DNA of 18,978 nucleotides from CAYNGH01 sp964396845 (lineage in GTDB: Bacteria > Vulcanimicrobiota > JAJTBE01 > CAYNGH01). The DNA lies in NCBI GenBank assembly GCA_964396845.1, contig CAYNGH010000052.1, forward strand, positions 1-18,978, in the 5' to 3' direction. Of this stretch, positions 1 through 6,650 are shown one piece after another. A program made the translations under genes and the position numbers. The stretch's first letter is position 1. Each line of letters begins with the position of its first letter. Under the pieces are notes generated by a model. It did no database searches and was not told the DNA's origin. It saw only the letters and a program-made list of their open reading frames with translations.

Positions 1-45
1 ATGCAGACTGTCAAACCAGCCCGGCAAAAAAACCTCTCGGGCCGT

Positions 46-66
46 GGGGCACTTTAGAAGTGCCCC
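46..66. repeat. Perfect 9-bp hairpin overlapping repeat copy 1
   Basis: GGGGCACTT (46-54), loop TAG, AAGTGCCCC (58-66) form a perfect inverted repeat. Its right arm shares C63-C66 with the left arm of the hairpin at 63-81, so the two stems cannot form together in one RNA molecule. No T-tract follows, so a simple intrinsic terminator is unlikely. Confidence 0.65.
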
Positions 67-148
67 CATTTGGAATGGGGGAACATGAGTCGGGATTGTC
101 ATGATCGATGGGACATGGCCCTCGGGCCGTTGTTTATGTGTCGGTGTG
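63..148. repeat. 86-bp imperfect direct repeat, copy 1
   Basis: This copy aligns without gaps to 305-390, with 13 mismatches by eye (73/86 identical, about 85%). It opens with the perfect hairpin CCCCCATT-TGG-AATGGGGG (63-81), continues through a conserved ATTGTCATGATCG core (95-107), and ends in TGTCGGTGTG (139-148). It also contains the small dyad GGCCC-TC-GGGCC (117-128), which copy 2 lacks. It has no sustained reading frame. It could be a dispersed intergenic repeat family or the remains of a duplicated regulatory or RNA element. Confidence 0.75.
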
Positions 149-259
149 AGTTATCTTTTTCCAGGTTTGGAGAACCTTTACAAAGGGTTTGAATAAGGAA
201 AACATATAAATCGGCCCGATGATGGGACATTTCGGAAAGACTCAATCCCGAGAAACATT

Positions 260-276
260 CCCCATTTCAAATGGGG
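260..276. repeat. Perfect palindrome between the two repeat copies
   Basis: CCCCATTT-C-AAATGGGG is a perfect 8-bp inverted repeat around one central base. It resembles the first half of the 86-bp repeats (CCCCATTTGG) but is not followed by the rest of the unit. It may be a protein-binding palindrome or a decayed fragment of another repeat copy. Confidence 0.6.
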
Positions 277-304
277 CAAGAAAAAGGTTCTCCAAGAAAC
301 GAAA

Positions 305-390
305 CCCCCATTTGGAAAAGGGGAATATGAGTCGTCATTGTCATGATCGGTGGGACAAAATCCTCGGGCCTTAGTTTATATGTCGGTGTG
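305..390. repeat. 86-bp imperfect direct repeat, copy 2
   Basis: This copy lies 242 bp downstream of copy 1 and aligns to it without gaps at about 85% identity. The hairpin at its left end has decayed (CCCCC, then ATTTGGAAAA, then GGGG), while the ATTGTCATGATCG core and the TGTCGGTGTG end are intact. The ends are better conserved than the hairpin, so the primary sequence rather than the stem may be what is maintained, or this copy may be drifting. Confidence 0.75.
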
Positions 391-482
391 GTGGTTCATC
401 GTGCCTGCCTGTCTTCTTATCGATTTTTAAATAAAAAGAAAGAACAGCCTCTGTTGCGACGAAATATAAGTTAACAGGAACC

Positions 483-489
483 GGGAGGA
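483..489 (+). promoter_or_regulatory. Shine-Dalgarno site of the secreted-protein gene
   Basis: GGGAGGA ends 5 bases before the ATG at 495. It supports that start, which also places a clean signal peptide at the N-terminus. Confidence 0.75.
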
Positions 490-494
490 TTGTT

Positions 495-1724
495 ATGAAA
501 AGATTTCTTTTTTTACTGGCATTGATATTATTCTCAGGAGCTGTCACCGGCCCCATCTTTGCGGTAGAAAATCCCCCGGCCCGGCTGGATTTTCCATCTT
601 CAATCCAGGTAACCGGTGAGCCGGCTCATGGTAATTTGCTCAAAGAAGTGGCCCGTTTCCATCTGGAACGCCGGGGATGCGATCCTTCATCTCTGGATGG
701 AGTCAGCTTTACCAACCTGTCCCCGGGGGAAAAGGCAGAGTTTACCATTCCCCTGGCAGTGGCGGGAGATGAACACAAGTCAACTCCCGGCAGTTCGTGG
801 CAGGTGACATTTTTCAACCAGCCGGTGCCTTCCATAGATCCTATTCTTCTGGCTTTTTCCAACCATCCCGAACGCCTGAAGCGACCGGGACTGCTTTTTG
901 AGGCGGGGCTTATCAGGAACAAGCCGGTGCGGTTGCGGTATTATCACCATGTAGAGGAAGAAGGCACTCTCCATTATGTGGCAATATTTCTGTACAACTC
1001 AACCCGGAAGCCGGCCCGGGTTCACATGCTGGGGGCAACGGGAGGCCCTTCGAAGGATTTTCTGATGGCGGGGCACATGGCCAACATCAAGTTTTTCCAC
1101 CGACTGGCGACTCGGCAGGGCTGGGTAGAGGAGATACCTCCCGGAGCGCACCTGATAAAGGCATTCCCCGTGGGAAAAGGAGAAGTAATCAGCGGTACCA
1201 CCGATATGATCCTGCTGGAGGGAGGTCCTCTGCAGATGCTGGTGAACAGCTCCGTCAACCCCACAGACCCGGTGCAGTATCCTCTGAAAGTCGATGAAAC
1301 CGACCGACATGCCCGGGGTGCATATCCCCTGGCGGCGATTTTTACTGATACAACTTACTTTCTGGAGGAGCAGGAACGTTTTTTCACCATCGGCGACACT
1401 CCCCTGGCTGATATATTCGGGGGGCGGAATATCCGGGGGAATTACGGAGTAAGTTATAAATACAGCTTCAACCTGGTGAACGACACAGGCCGGCCCGGCG
1501 CAGTGGATTTAATGTTCCAGCCCCGGGGAGGGGTGGCCACGGCAACATTCCTGGTGGATGGACAACTGGCAAGTATCGGCACCACCAGGGCTTTCAATGT
1601 GGTCCCCTTTGCCAGGGTGCCTCTTGGGGCCGGGGAAAGCAGAGTCATACAGGTGGTGACCATGCCCGAGGATGCTTCCAACTATCCCATCAGGATCATC
1701 CTGAAAACATCCCCGGCAGAGTGA
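495..1724 (+). CDS. Secreted protein of unknown family
   Basis: I do not recognise this 409-residue protein. Residues 1-23 form a typical Sec signal peptide: a basic MKR, a hydrophobic run from about 4 to 17, then a likely signal peptidase I site after GPIFA. No lipobox cysteine is present, so the mature protein is probably released or periplasmic. The mature part has many alternating hydrophobic residues, with Gly, Pro and Asn turns (for example FLYNSTRKPARVHML and a C-terminal RVIQVVTMPED), which suggests beta-sandwich domains. No catalytic motif is visible. The gene stands alone, downstream of the repeat-rich non-coding block and 136 bp upstream of the nucleotidase gene. Its secretion is well supported; its role is unknown. 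Confidence 0.85.
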   Translation: MKRFLFLLALILFSGAVTGPIFAVENPPARLDFPSSIQVTGEPAHGNLLKEVARFHLERRGCDPSSLDGVSFTNLSPGEKAEFTIPLAVAGDEHKSTPGSSWQVTFFNQPVPSIDPILLAFSNHPERLKRPGLLFEAGLIRNKPVRLRYYHHVEEEGTLHYVAIFLYNSTRKPARVHMLGATGGPSKDFLMAGHMANIKFFHRLATRQGWVEEIPPGAHLIKAFPVGKGEVISGTTDMILLEGGPLQMLVNSSVNPTDPVQYPLKVDETDRHARGAYPLAAIFTDTTYFLEEQERFFTIGDTPLADIFGGRNIRGNYGVSYKYSFNLVNDTGRPGAVDLMFQPRGGVATATFLVDGQLASIGTTRAFNVVPFARVPLGAGESRVIQVVTMPEDASNYPIRIILKTSPAE

Positions 1725-1791
1725 TTCGATTATTTTGGGGTTAATTTAACTTTTTTTTAACAAATCCCCTCTCCTGTTGGCAGGGTTCTCA

Positions 1792-1800
1792 TGGTATAAT
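1792..1800 (+). promoter_or_regulatory. Extended -10 promoter upstream of the nucleotidase gene
   Basis: TGGTATAAT matches the extended -10 consensus TGnTATAAT exactly. No good -35 box lies 17 bp upstream, which is normal for extended -10 promoters. Transcription would begin near 1807, giving a leader of about 54 bases that contains a GGAG (1847-1850) ten bases before the ATG at 1861. The nucleotidase therefore probably has its own promoter, separate from the secreted-protein gene. Confidence 0.6.
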
Positions 1801-1860
1801 GAATGTGGCAGTTGCCGTTATTTTTGAAGTCTTATCTGCAGCAGATGGAGTTATTCCAGT

Positions 1861-3582
1861 ATGAATCATATTGATCCCAATCTCAACATCGGGCCTCCCC
1901 GGAATCTCAGTATTCATGGACCCGGAGTCAGGGATATTTCCCGGAATGACCAGAAGCCCCCAAAAAGCAAACCCGGTACACCCACCGGCGATAATTCCAT
2001 TTCCCAAGATTCCCGGCCCTGGGATGATGATCTGCTGGACATCGAAAAATTTATCGAAAAGAACCAGGACAAAGCTTCTTTGACGAAGCAGTCAGGTTCA
2101 GCCGGTAATAAAAGCAACAGCATCGATATTACCATCATGCATACCAATGACCTCCATGGTAATATCGAGCCGACTCAGGAAACAGATCCATCCTGTCCTG
2201 AAGGGAAGACAAAAAGTGTCGGCGGTGCCGGTCAAATGGCAGCCATTATTAATGACGAGCGTAAGAAAGCCAGTGATTCAGGAGATCACTTTCTCCTGGT
2301 GGACGCAGGAGATATGGCCATGGGGACTCCCATATCAGGCATTTTCAAAGGTGAGCCGGTTATCGAGGTTATGAACCGGCAGGGATACGACGCTGCTACC
2401 ATAGGCAACCATGAATTTGACTGGGGAATTGATCCCCTGAAAAATATCATAGCCCAGGCGGATTTTCCCTTTGTTTCCGCCAATATCACCGATGCAGAAG
2501 GTTCATCCCTGCCCAGGGTAAAGCCCTTCATCATCAAGGATATGGGAGATGTAAAAGTAGGCATCGTCGGAGTAACCACCCCGGAAACCCCGATAATCAA
2601 CGCCAACGATGATGTGAAGAACCTCCGATTCGAAGATCCTGCGAAAGTCCTGCGGGAAACCATCCCCGAGATGAAAAAGCAGGGAGCTGACATCGTCGTG
2701 GTCCTGTCCCACATGGGATACAGAGAAGACCACAAATTAGCAGGCCAGGTGGAGGGAATTGATCTCATTGTGGGGGGACACAGCCATAATACCATCGAAA
2801 CCCCAGTCCTGGTCGGCAATACAGCAATCGTTCAGACCGGATGCAACGGCAGAACCATCGGCAAAGTCCGGCTCCGATGGAATCCCCGGACTCAAAGCGT
2901 TGTGGGAGTCAAGGGCAACCTGATGCCTGTCAACTCCGACAATGTAAATCCAGATAGTCAGATTCAGTCCATCGTGAAACAATATCAGAAAGCCACAGAT
3001 GCCATGATGGATAAAAAACTTGGCCAGCTGGACACAGACCTGGTGCATCCCGAAACCGGAGAGGAAACGAACCTGGGAAACATGGTGACAGACCTGATGA
3101 GGAGCAAGACCGGCGCCGAGATAGCTCTCATCAACTCAACTTCCCTGCGGGCCAATCTTCCCCGGGGCGATGTCACCTTCAAGGATGTTTACAGAGTCTT
3201 CCCCTTCGATTCCAGTATTGTAAAGATAAACATGAAAGGCAGTGACATTCTGGATGCCTTGGAATCCTCCGCGGGGGAAGAAAAAGACAGAAGGCTTCAG
3301 GTGTCGGGCCTCAATATCACCTATGATTCCACCCGTCCAGAAGGAAGCCGGATGATGGAAGTGAGCACTCAGGACGGCAACCCCCTGAATCCCGATAAAA
3401 CATATTCCGTTGCCACCATCGATTATCTCCTGGTGGGGGGAGATCATTATGATATGTTCACCAGGAGTGAGCCGGTGGATGTCAACGCAGGCAATTTGAA
3501 GGATGAAATGGCCCGGGAGCTTACCAGCCAGTCCCACATCAACTCCATGAGCATGGGCCGGGTTCGGGACATGGCCATGTGA
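1861..3582 (+). CDS. 5'-nucleotidase / UshA-family metallophosphoesterase
   Basis: The 573-residue protein has both UshA/5'-nucleotidase domains. The N-terminal calcineurin-like metallophosphoesterase carries the two-metal ligands in order: D97 and H99 (TNDLHG), D151 (DAGD), N183-H184 (GNHEFDWG), H284 (LSHMG), and H307/H309 (GGHSH). The C-terminal nucleotide-binding domain has NLGNMVTD (404-411), FPFD (447-450) and GGDHYDMF (526-533), whose aromatics normally stack on the base. It should hydrolyse nucleoside phosphates or related phosphoesters; the exact substrate cannot be read from sequence. Family members are usually exported, but no signal peptide is visible. Residues 1-90 are instead polar, Pro/Ser/Asn/Asp-rich and apparently disordered. 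The gene ends 12 bp from the convergent ankyrin gene, with no terminator between them. Confidence 0.93.
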   Translation: MNHIDPNLNIGPPRNLSIHGPGVRDISRNDQKPPKSKPGTPTGDNSISQDSRPWDDDLLDIEKFIEKNQDKASLTKQSGSAGNKSNSIDITIMHTNDLHGNIEPTQETDPSCPEGKTKSVGGAGQMAAIINDERKKASDSGDHFLLVDAGDMAMGTPISGIFKGEPVIEVMNRQGYDAATIGNHEFDWGIDPLKNIIAQADFPFVSANITDAEGSSLPRVKPFIIKDMGDVKVGIVGVTTPETPIINANDDVKNLRFEDPAKVLRETIPEMKKQGADIVVVLSHMGYREDHKLAGQVEGIDLIVGGHSHNTIETPVLVGNTAIVQTGCNGRTIGKVRLRWNPRTQSVVGVKGNLMPVNSDNVNPDSQIQSIVKQYQKATDAMMDKKLGQLDTDLVHPETGEETNLGNMVTDLMRSKTGAEIALINSTSLRANLPRGDVTFKDVYRVFPFDSSIVKINMKGSDILDALESSAGEEKDRRLQVSGLNITYDSTRPEGSRMMEVSTQDGNPLNPDKTYSVATIDYLLVGGDHYDMFTRSEPVDVNAGNLKDEMARELTSQSHINSMSMGRVRDMAM

Positions 3583-3594
3583 TCCACGCCTGTT

Positions 3595-4593
3595 CTAATA
3601 TTCTCTGTCCAGGTCCCTCATCTGCATCAGCATTAACACATCAGTATTTCCTTTTCTCATGGCTATTTCCAGAGGGGTTTCGCCGTCGTTGGTTTCAATG
3701 TTAAAATCGGCAATCCGGGGAAGCAGAAGACGGACAATATCCTCATTGTTGGCAAAATCCAGAGAAGCTGCCTGATGAATCGGCGTCCAACCCCTGGCAT
3801 CCCTGGCCACCACATCAGCTCCCCTAACAATCAGAAGTTCCACCAGATCCCGGTGTCCTTCGGATACTGCCTCGTGGAGGGGAGTCCAGCCGTGATGATC
3901 CGCCACATTGGGATTGGCGCCAAATTCCATCAGCACCGAGGCCACATCATGGTTTCCCCGGTAACGGATTCCCGCAGCCTTGTGAAGAGGTGTCCACCCG
4001 TAGTTATCGGCGATGTTCACATCAGCCCCTGCGGTGAGTAGAATCCTGGCAATCTCCCCATGGGTGTTCTTTCCCCAGAAAGCTGCCTGGTGCAGGGGAG
4101 TCCAGCCGATGTTGTCCCGGGCATCCACATTGACGCCATGGGACAAAAGAAGTTTCACAATGTCAACCCGTTCATAATAGACAGCGATATGAAGGGGAGT
4201 GTTGCCATCCTCCTCCCGGGAATCTGGCGGAGAACCCTTTTTAAGCAGAAGCTGGCACATCTCCTTGTCCCCTTTGCAGGCGGCCATGTGCAGGGGAGTA
4301 TTGCCCCTGGCATCCGATACGACACAGTCGGCCCCCAACTCCAGGAGCAGGTTCACCATCTTGAGCTTCCCCACCACCACTGCCACATGAAGGGGAGTAT
4401 TCCCCAGATCGTTTTTAAGATCAATGGAGGCCCCCATCCCCACCAGCTTTCTGACAAGGTCCATACGGCATTCCTTCACAGCCCAGTGAAGATTGCTGTT
4501 GCCTCTGGGGTCCCGGACATCAATATCCTGCCGGTCATCCAGGTGATCCTGAACAAAGCGGTTTTCATCAAAGGGTTTTAATATTCTTCCCAT
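3595..4593 (-). CDS. Ankyrin-repeat protein
   Basis: This 332-residue protein is almost wholly ankyrin repeats. About nine are visible from residue 31 to the C-terminus, each with the G-x-TPLH-x-A opening and a following helix such as VxLLLxxGAD. Early repeats open with GNTPLH and the middle ones with GWTPLH. Repeats 5, 6 and 8 carry 3-residue insertions in the helix-loop (for example WGKNTHGE), and the last repeat is degenerate (GETPLE). There is no signal peptide, membrane segment or enzymatic domain, so it is likely a cytoplasmic protein-binding scaffold. The ATG is preceded by GGGG five bases upstream. The zinc-ribbon/pseudokinase/TPR gene lies 113 bp upstream on the same strand, so the two may be co-transcribed. 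Its binding partner is unknown. Confidence 0.92.
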   Translation of the reverse strand: MGRILKPFDENRFVQDHLDDRQDIDVRDPRGNSNLHWAVKECRMDLVRKLVGMGASIDLKNDLGNTPLHVAVVVGKLKMVNLLLELGADCVVSDARGNTPLHMAACKGDKEMCQLLLKKGSPPDSREEDGNTPLHIAVYYERVDIVKLLLSHGVNVDARDNIGWTPLHQAAFWGKNTHGEIARILLTAGADVNIADNYGWTPLHKAAGIRYRGNHDVASVLMEFGANPNVADHHGWTPLHEAVSEGHRDLVELLIVRGADVVARDARGWTPIHQAASLDFANNEDIVRLLLPRIADFNIETNDGETPLEIAMRKGNTDVLMLMQMRDLDREY

Positions 4594-4706
4594 TTTGTCC
4601 CCATCGATTCATTCATATACTGTGGGTGATACATATTCAATAGTCACAGTTTCCGCCGGGATAATTCAGTTTATATTTCAACAACATATCAGGAATCTGT
4701 TCATAA

Positions 4707-6518
4707 TTATGCCGGTGAATCCTTTATTTCCTTGTAACGGCATGTGTCCTGATTTCCCTCGGCAAAACGGCCCATGCATTTGTATGCCTGCCCCCGCAAC
4801 CGATAGGCCTCTGCAACACCGGGAACCCTGGAAATAAAGAAAGTCAAGTCCTGAATGGCTCCATAATAATCTCCCAGCTTATATTTTACCCTTCCCCGGT
4901 GATAATAGCCATCGGGATTTTCCCTGTCAAGACTGATGCTTTTATCCAGGTCTGAAAGGGCCTGTTGAGGTTGTCCCATCCGATCCAACAGGATCCCCCG
5001 TTCAAGGAAGGCGTTGTCATAGGAGGGATGAAGCTCCACCGCCATATCGAGATCCGAAAGAGCACCCTCCGGATCTCCCGATTCTCCCCTGGTGAGGCCC
5101 CGGCAAAGATAGGCGAAGGGATCCTCGGGATCCGAGTTGATGGCTGCATCATATTCCTTCAGGGACTGGCCCAGCCGGCCCTTGTCAAAGTTTATCAGAC
5201 CCAGGTAAAGATGAGCCTTGGCGTAGTCCGGATCCAATTCCACCGCCTTTTCCAGGTCTTCTCCGGCGCTGTCGGTCTGCCCCAGCTCATTGAAGGCCAT
5301 GGCTCTGCCCAGGTAACACCGGGAATCATCCCGATCCCGCAATATGGCCTCGGTATAATCCCGGACTGCCCCGACATATTCCTCCCGGCGCATGAGCACC
5401 GAAGCCCTGTGATAATAGGCACTCTGGTAGTCCGGGTCCAACGTCAGGGCTCTCTCAAAATAAATCATCGCTCCATCCAGATCTTCCACAGAGGCGCAGG
5501 TCATTCCTCGCCAGAAAAGCGCTGTGGCATCGTCGGGGTCCAACAGCCCCGCGCTCTTGAATTCATCGGCAGCGGTTTCATATTTGCCCTGGTTGTATGC
5601 AGCAATGCCTCTGGTGATGTGCTTCTGGGCCGGGGAATCAGGCTGAAGAACTCTCTCGATTTTCTTTCTCACCGTGGTCGCTCCCCGGGCCCGGGAACGA
5701 TGATCTTCCGCCACCATGGACATGATTACCTTTTCTATGGCCGGGCTTACCGATGGATTCAGCTTGCCCACCGGTTCCAGCCGGAATATGTCACCAGGTT
5801 GTTCTTCGGGATTAATCCCCGACAGGAGGCTGTGAAACACCGCCCCCACCGAGAATATGTCCGATGCCGGAGTAACCCGGCCCAGGGTAAAAAGCTCCGG
5901 AGCTGCATAACCAGGCCGGACAAACTGTGCCAGGTCTTCCCGCCGGGACAGCAGGAAAGAAAAGCCCGTTTCTGCAAGAACCAGCCCTTCACTGGTTATA
6001 ATAAAGCCTGATGGACGCAGAGTCCCCACTGTAAGAGGTTCTTCCCTGCCTTGAAGGATTTCCAGAATTTCCAGAGCTTCCCGCAGCCAGTCCATCACCC
6101 TGACTACAAATTGTGCATCGTTCCGGGCATCGCCGGGAACCCGATTCAGGGGGACACCTTCCCGGTGGCGGTAAACAAGAAAAACCGAGTCGGGATCAAA
6201 TATGACATCCACCAGCCCCGCTATCCTCCCCGAGGACAACCCGTAGATATTCCGGCTGTAGTCAGCTATCCGGGAAGGAGAGGCAAAAAAACCCTCACCG
6301 GGAGGCCGAACCTGGCGAACCCGCACCGGGGTTTTTCCCTCCAGATCATATCCCAGATAAACCCAGCTGCCAGGGCCGCTTTCGATGACCTGGTCAACCC
6401 GGAAACGTCCCTGAAGAATATGCCCAGGGGTAAAGCAACCCCCCATGGGAGCGCCACAGCTTCCGCAGAAGCGGGAGCCTTCGTTGTTTTCAAATCCGCA
6501 TCCGGCGCAGGTAATCAA
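4707..6518 (-). CDS. Zinc ribbon - pseudokinase - TPR protein
   Basis: I start this gene at TTG 6518 (603 residues) because GGAGG (6526-6530) lies 7 bases upstream and the zinc ribbon begins at once: C4-x2-C7 and C18-x2-C21. Residues ~37-300 follow the Hanks-type kinase fold: a nucleotide-loop region GPGSW, an APE motif (206-208) and a following SDIFSVGAVFHSLLSG segment. The catalytic residues are changed, however: the VAIK lysine is R68 (VRVRQ), the HxDxKPxN loop reads VGTLRPSGF (164-172), and DFG reads ETG (183-185). Activity is therefore unlikely. Residues ~310-595 are about nine 34-residue TPRs with regular DPDD/DPDY ends. No membrane segment is visible. It is probably an intracellular scaffold; the upstream neighbour is a divergent helicase and the downstream one an ankyrin protein. 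Confidence 0.88.
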   Translation of the reverse strand: MITCAGCGFENNEGSRFCGSCGAPMGGCFTPGHILQGRFRVDQVIESGPGSWVYLGYDLEGKTPVRVRQVRPPGEGFFASPSRIADYSRNIYGLSSGRIAGLVDVIFDPDSVFLVYRHREGVPLNRVPGDARNDAQFVVRVMDWLREALEILEILQGREEPLTVGTLRPSGFIITSEGLVLAETGFSFLLSRREDLAQFVRPGYAAPELFTLGRVTPASDIFSVGAVFHSLLSGINPEEQPGDIFRLEPVGKLNPSVSPAIEKVIMSMVAEDHRSRARGATTVRKKIERVLQPDSPAQKHITRGIAAYNQGKYETAADEFKSAGLLDPDDATALFWRGMTCASVEDLDGAMIYFERALTLDPDYQSAYYHRASVLMRREEYVGAVRDYTEAILRDRDDSRCYLGRAMAFNELGQTDSAGEDLEKAVELDPDYAKAHLYLGLINFDKGRLGQSLKEYDAAINSDPEDPFAYLCRGLTRGESGDPEGALSDLDMAVELHPSYDNAFLERGILLDRMGQPQQALSDLDKSISLDRENPDGYYHRGRVKYKLGDYYGAIQDLTFFISRVPGVAEAYRLRGQAYKCMGRFAEGNQDTCRYKEIKDSPA

Positions 6519-6525
6519 ACCCCAT

Positions 6526-6530
6526 CCTCC
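6526..6530 (-). promoter_or_regulatory. Shine-Dalgarno site deciding a TTG start
   Basis: On the minus strand GGAGG lies 7 bases before TTG 6518. The in-frame ATGs further upstream (6581 and 6632) lack this spacing and would add about 20-40 residues with no zinc-ribbon content. The ATG at 6581 also falls within a TATAAT-like box. Confidence 0.7.
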
Positions 6531-6559
6531 AAAATGGCACAATAACCAGATATTTGATT

Positions 6560-6587
6560 TTAACAGGCATGTTTCCTCCATTATATA
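6560..6587 (+). promoter_or_regulatory. Likely promoter of the helicase gene
   Basis: TTAACA (6560-6565) and TATATA (6582-6587) are separated by 16 bp, and the overlapping TATAAA (6584-6589) would give an 18-bp spacer. Transcription would start near 6594-6597, leaving a ~55-base leader before ATG 6651. On the opposite strand TATAAT reads from 6585 to 6580 and could be the -10 box of the pseudokinase-TPR gene, though it has no clear -35 box. The two promoters would then overlap and compete. Confidence 0.45.
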
Positions 6588-6650
6588 AAGGTATTGGACA
6601 GCTCCCGGATAATATTCACTGGTATCGCTCATCTGTCGAAAGGATATGAC

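Larger units (their letters stand above)
1..494. other. Non-coding region with repeats and hairpins
   Basis: I find no convincing gene in these 494 bases: the only ORF of note (371-556, minus) runs back into the next gene and has no supported start. The region instead holds two 86-bp direct repeats, at least two perfect short hairpins, a 13-bp inverted repeat (167-179 against 283-295), and repeated CTCGGGCC words at 36-43, 121-128 and 363-370. The word GATGGGACAT occurs at both 107-116 and 221-230, so a third, badly decayed repeat copy may lie between the two clear ones. The last ~100 bases before the gene at 495 are AT-rich and probably hold its promoter; TATAAG at 465-470 is a possible -10 box, but no good -35 box lies at the right distance. 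Confidence 0.7.

Noticed and set aside
63..390. Repeats resembling a CRISPR array
   Set aside because: Only two clear copies, 86 bp long and 15% diverged, with a 156-bp gap; no regular spacers and no cas genes nearby.
1735..1775. T-run after the secreted-protein gene as a terminator
   Set aside because: The eight Ts are not preceded by a stable GC stem; only weak AT pairing is visible.
4965..6011. Long plus-strand frame opposite the pseudokinase-TPR gene
   Set aside because: It has no ribosome site or recognisable motif, and the opposite strand encodes clear TPRs and kinase-fold motifs.
6579..6632. ATG starts upstream of the pseudokinase-TPR gene
   Set aside because: They lack a well-spaced SD site and overlap a TATAAT-like promoter box, while TTG 6518 has GGAGG at 7 bases and starts directly at the zinc ribbon.
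6594..6650. Upstream ATG for the helicase gene
   Set aside because: It lies at the probable transcription start with no SD site; ATG 6651 has AGGA at 6 bases and a family-like N-terminus.
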